Part shown: in pieces, positions 63,999-64,000 of the stretch | How the letters are laid out: the number at the start of each line of letters is the position of its first letter | How positions within the stretch are numbered: the first letter of the stretch is position 1 | Origin: Dyadobacter diqingensis | GTDB taxonomy: Bacteria > Bacteroidota > Bacteroidia > Cytophagales > Spirosomataceae | Assembly: GCF_024220585.1 (NCBI RefSeq) | Contig: NZ_JAMXKF010000004.1 | Location: forward strand, 248,001 to 312,000 | Direction: 5' to 3' | DNA length: 64,000 nucleotides | Program-made: the position numbers and the translations under genes | The notes under the pieces: generated by a model | The model's database searches: none | What the model was told of the DNA's origin: nothing | Seen by the model: only the letters and a program-made list of their open reading frames with translations

Positions 63999-64000
63999 AT

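Noticed and set aside
1..64000. Mobile element or phage insertion
   Set aside because: I found no transposase, integrase or recombinase motif, no long terminal inverted repeats and no tRNA-type target.

Overview
The window is chromosomal DNA of a member of the Bacteroidota, most likely Cytophagales (Spirosomaceae/Dyadobacter-like; the lineage is inferred). The signs are three SusC/SusD outer-membrane glycan-uptake pairs, a hybrid two-component regulator, a FecI/FecR/STN-receptor set, a type IX secretion sorting domain, LytS/LytTR signalling and several exact TAnnTTTG -7 boxes. I see no tRNA, rRNA, CRISPR array, transposase or phage gene.

Layout. 0-1.6 kb: the 3' end of a secreted protein with two family 3 carbohydrate-binding modules and a T9SS signal. 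1.8-8.7 kb: sigma factor, FecR anti-sigma, STN-type SusC and SusD, a self-contained surface-signalling uptake unit. 8.8-16.8 kb: an L-fucose block: a divergent AraC regulator, then L-fuconate dehydratase, an SDR dehydrogenase, a sugar mutarotase, a FucP-like symporter and a GH29 fucosidase in a tightly coupled operon, followed by a second GH29. 16.9-28.3 kb: a hybrid two-component regulator divergent from SusC, SusD and a GH5-like glycosidase. 29.0-33.7 kb: another SusC with a SusD-like_2 lipoprotein. 33.9-36.7 kb: AraC regulator, small membrane protein, CPYC flavoprotein and an SDR without catalytic Tyr/Lys. 37.0-37.8 kb: tandem duplicate of a small secreted protein. 38.0-43.4 kb: GH106 and GH2 enzymes.

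43.5-51.0 kb is an envelope block of poorly described proteins: an STN protein with a ~16-residue repeat, two paralogous lipoproteins with PepSY-like repeats, an ECF sigma factor, an anti-sigma predicted to span both membranes, two small proteins and an OmpA-family protein. 51.1-57.1 kb, on the minus strand, is an operon for an ABC exporter (ATPase and two permeases) with a TonB-dependent siderophore-type receptor, preceded by two matching inverted repeats that cover both promoter elements. 57.4-60.1 kb holds small orphan genes (helical protein, DUF421 protein, unknown protein, SemiSWEET, DinB-like). 60.4-62.1 kb is a LytS/LytTR pair. 62.3-63.7 kb encodes an Ntn-hydrolase/TPR/E-set fusion, and the window ends in a partial thioredoxin-fold protein.

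How the parts fit. Surface fucosidases and Sus pairs would release and import fucosylated glycans; FucP-like transport, mutarotase, dehydrogenase and fuconate dehydratase would start the non-phosphorylating L-fucose route. The lactonase and the last steps are not in the window. The most promising less-described regions are the 43.5-51 kb envelope/sigma block and the receptor/exporter operon with its double operator.
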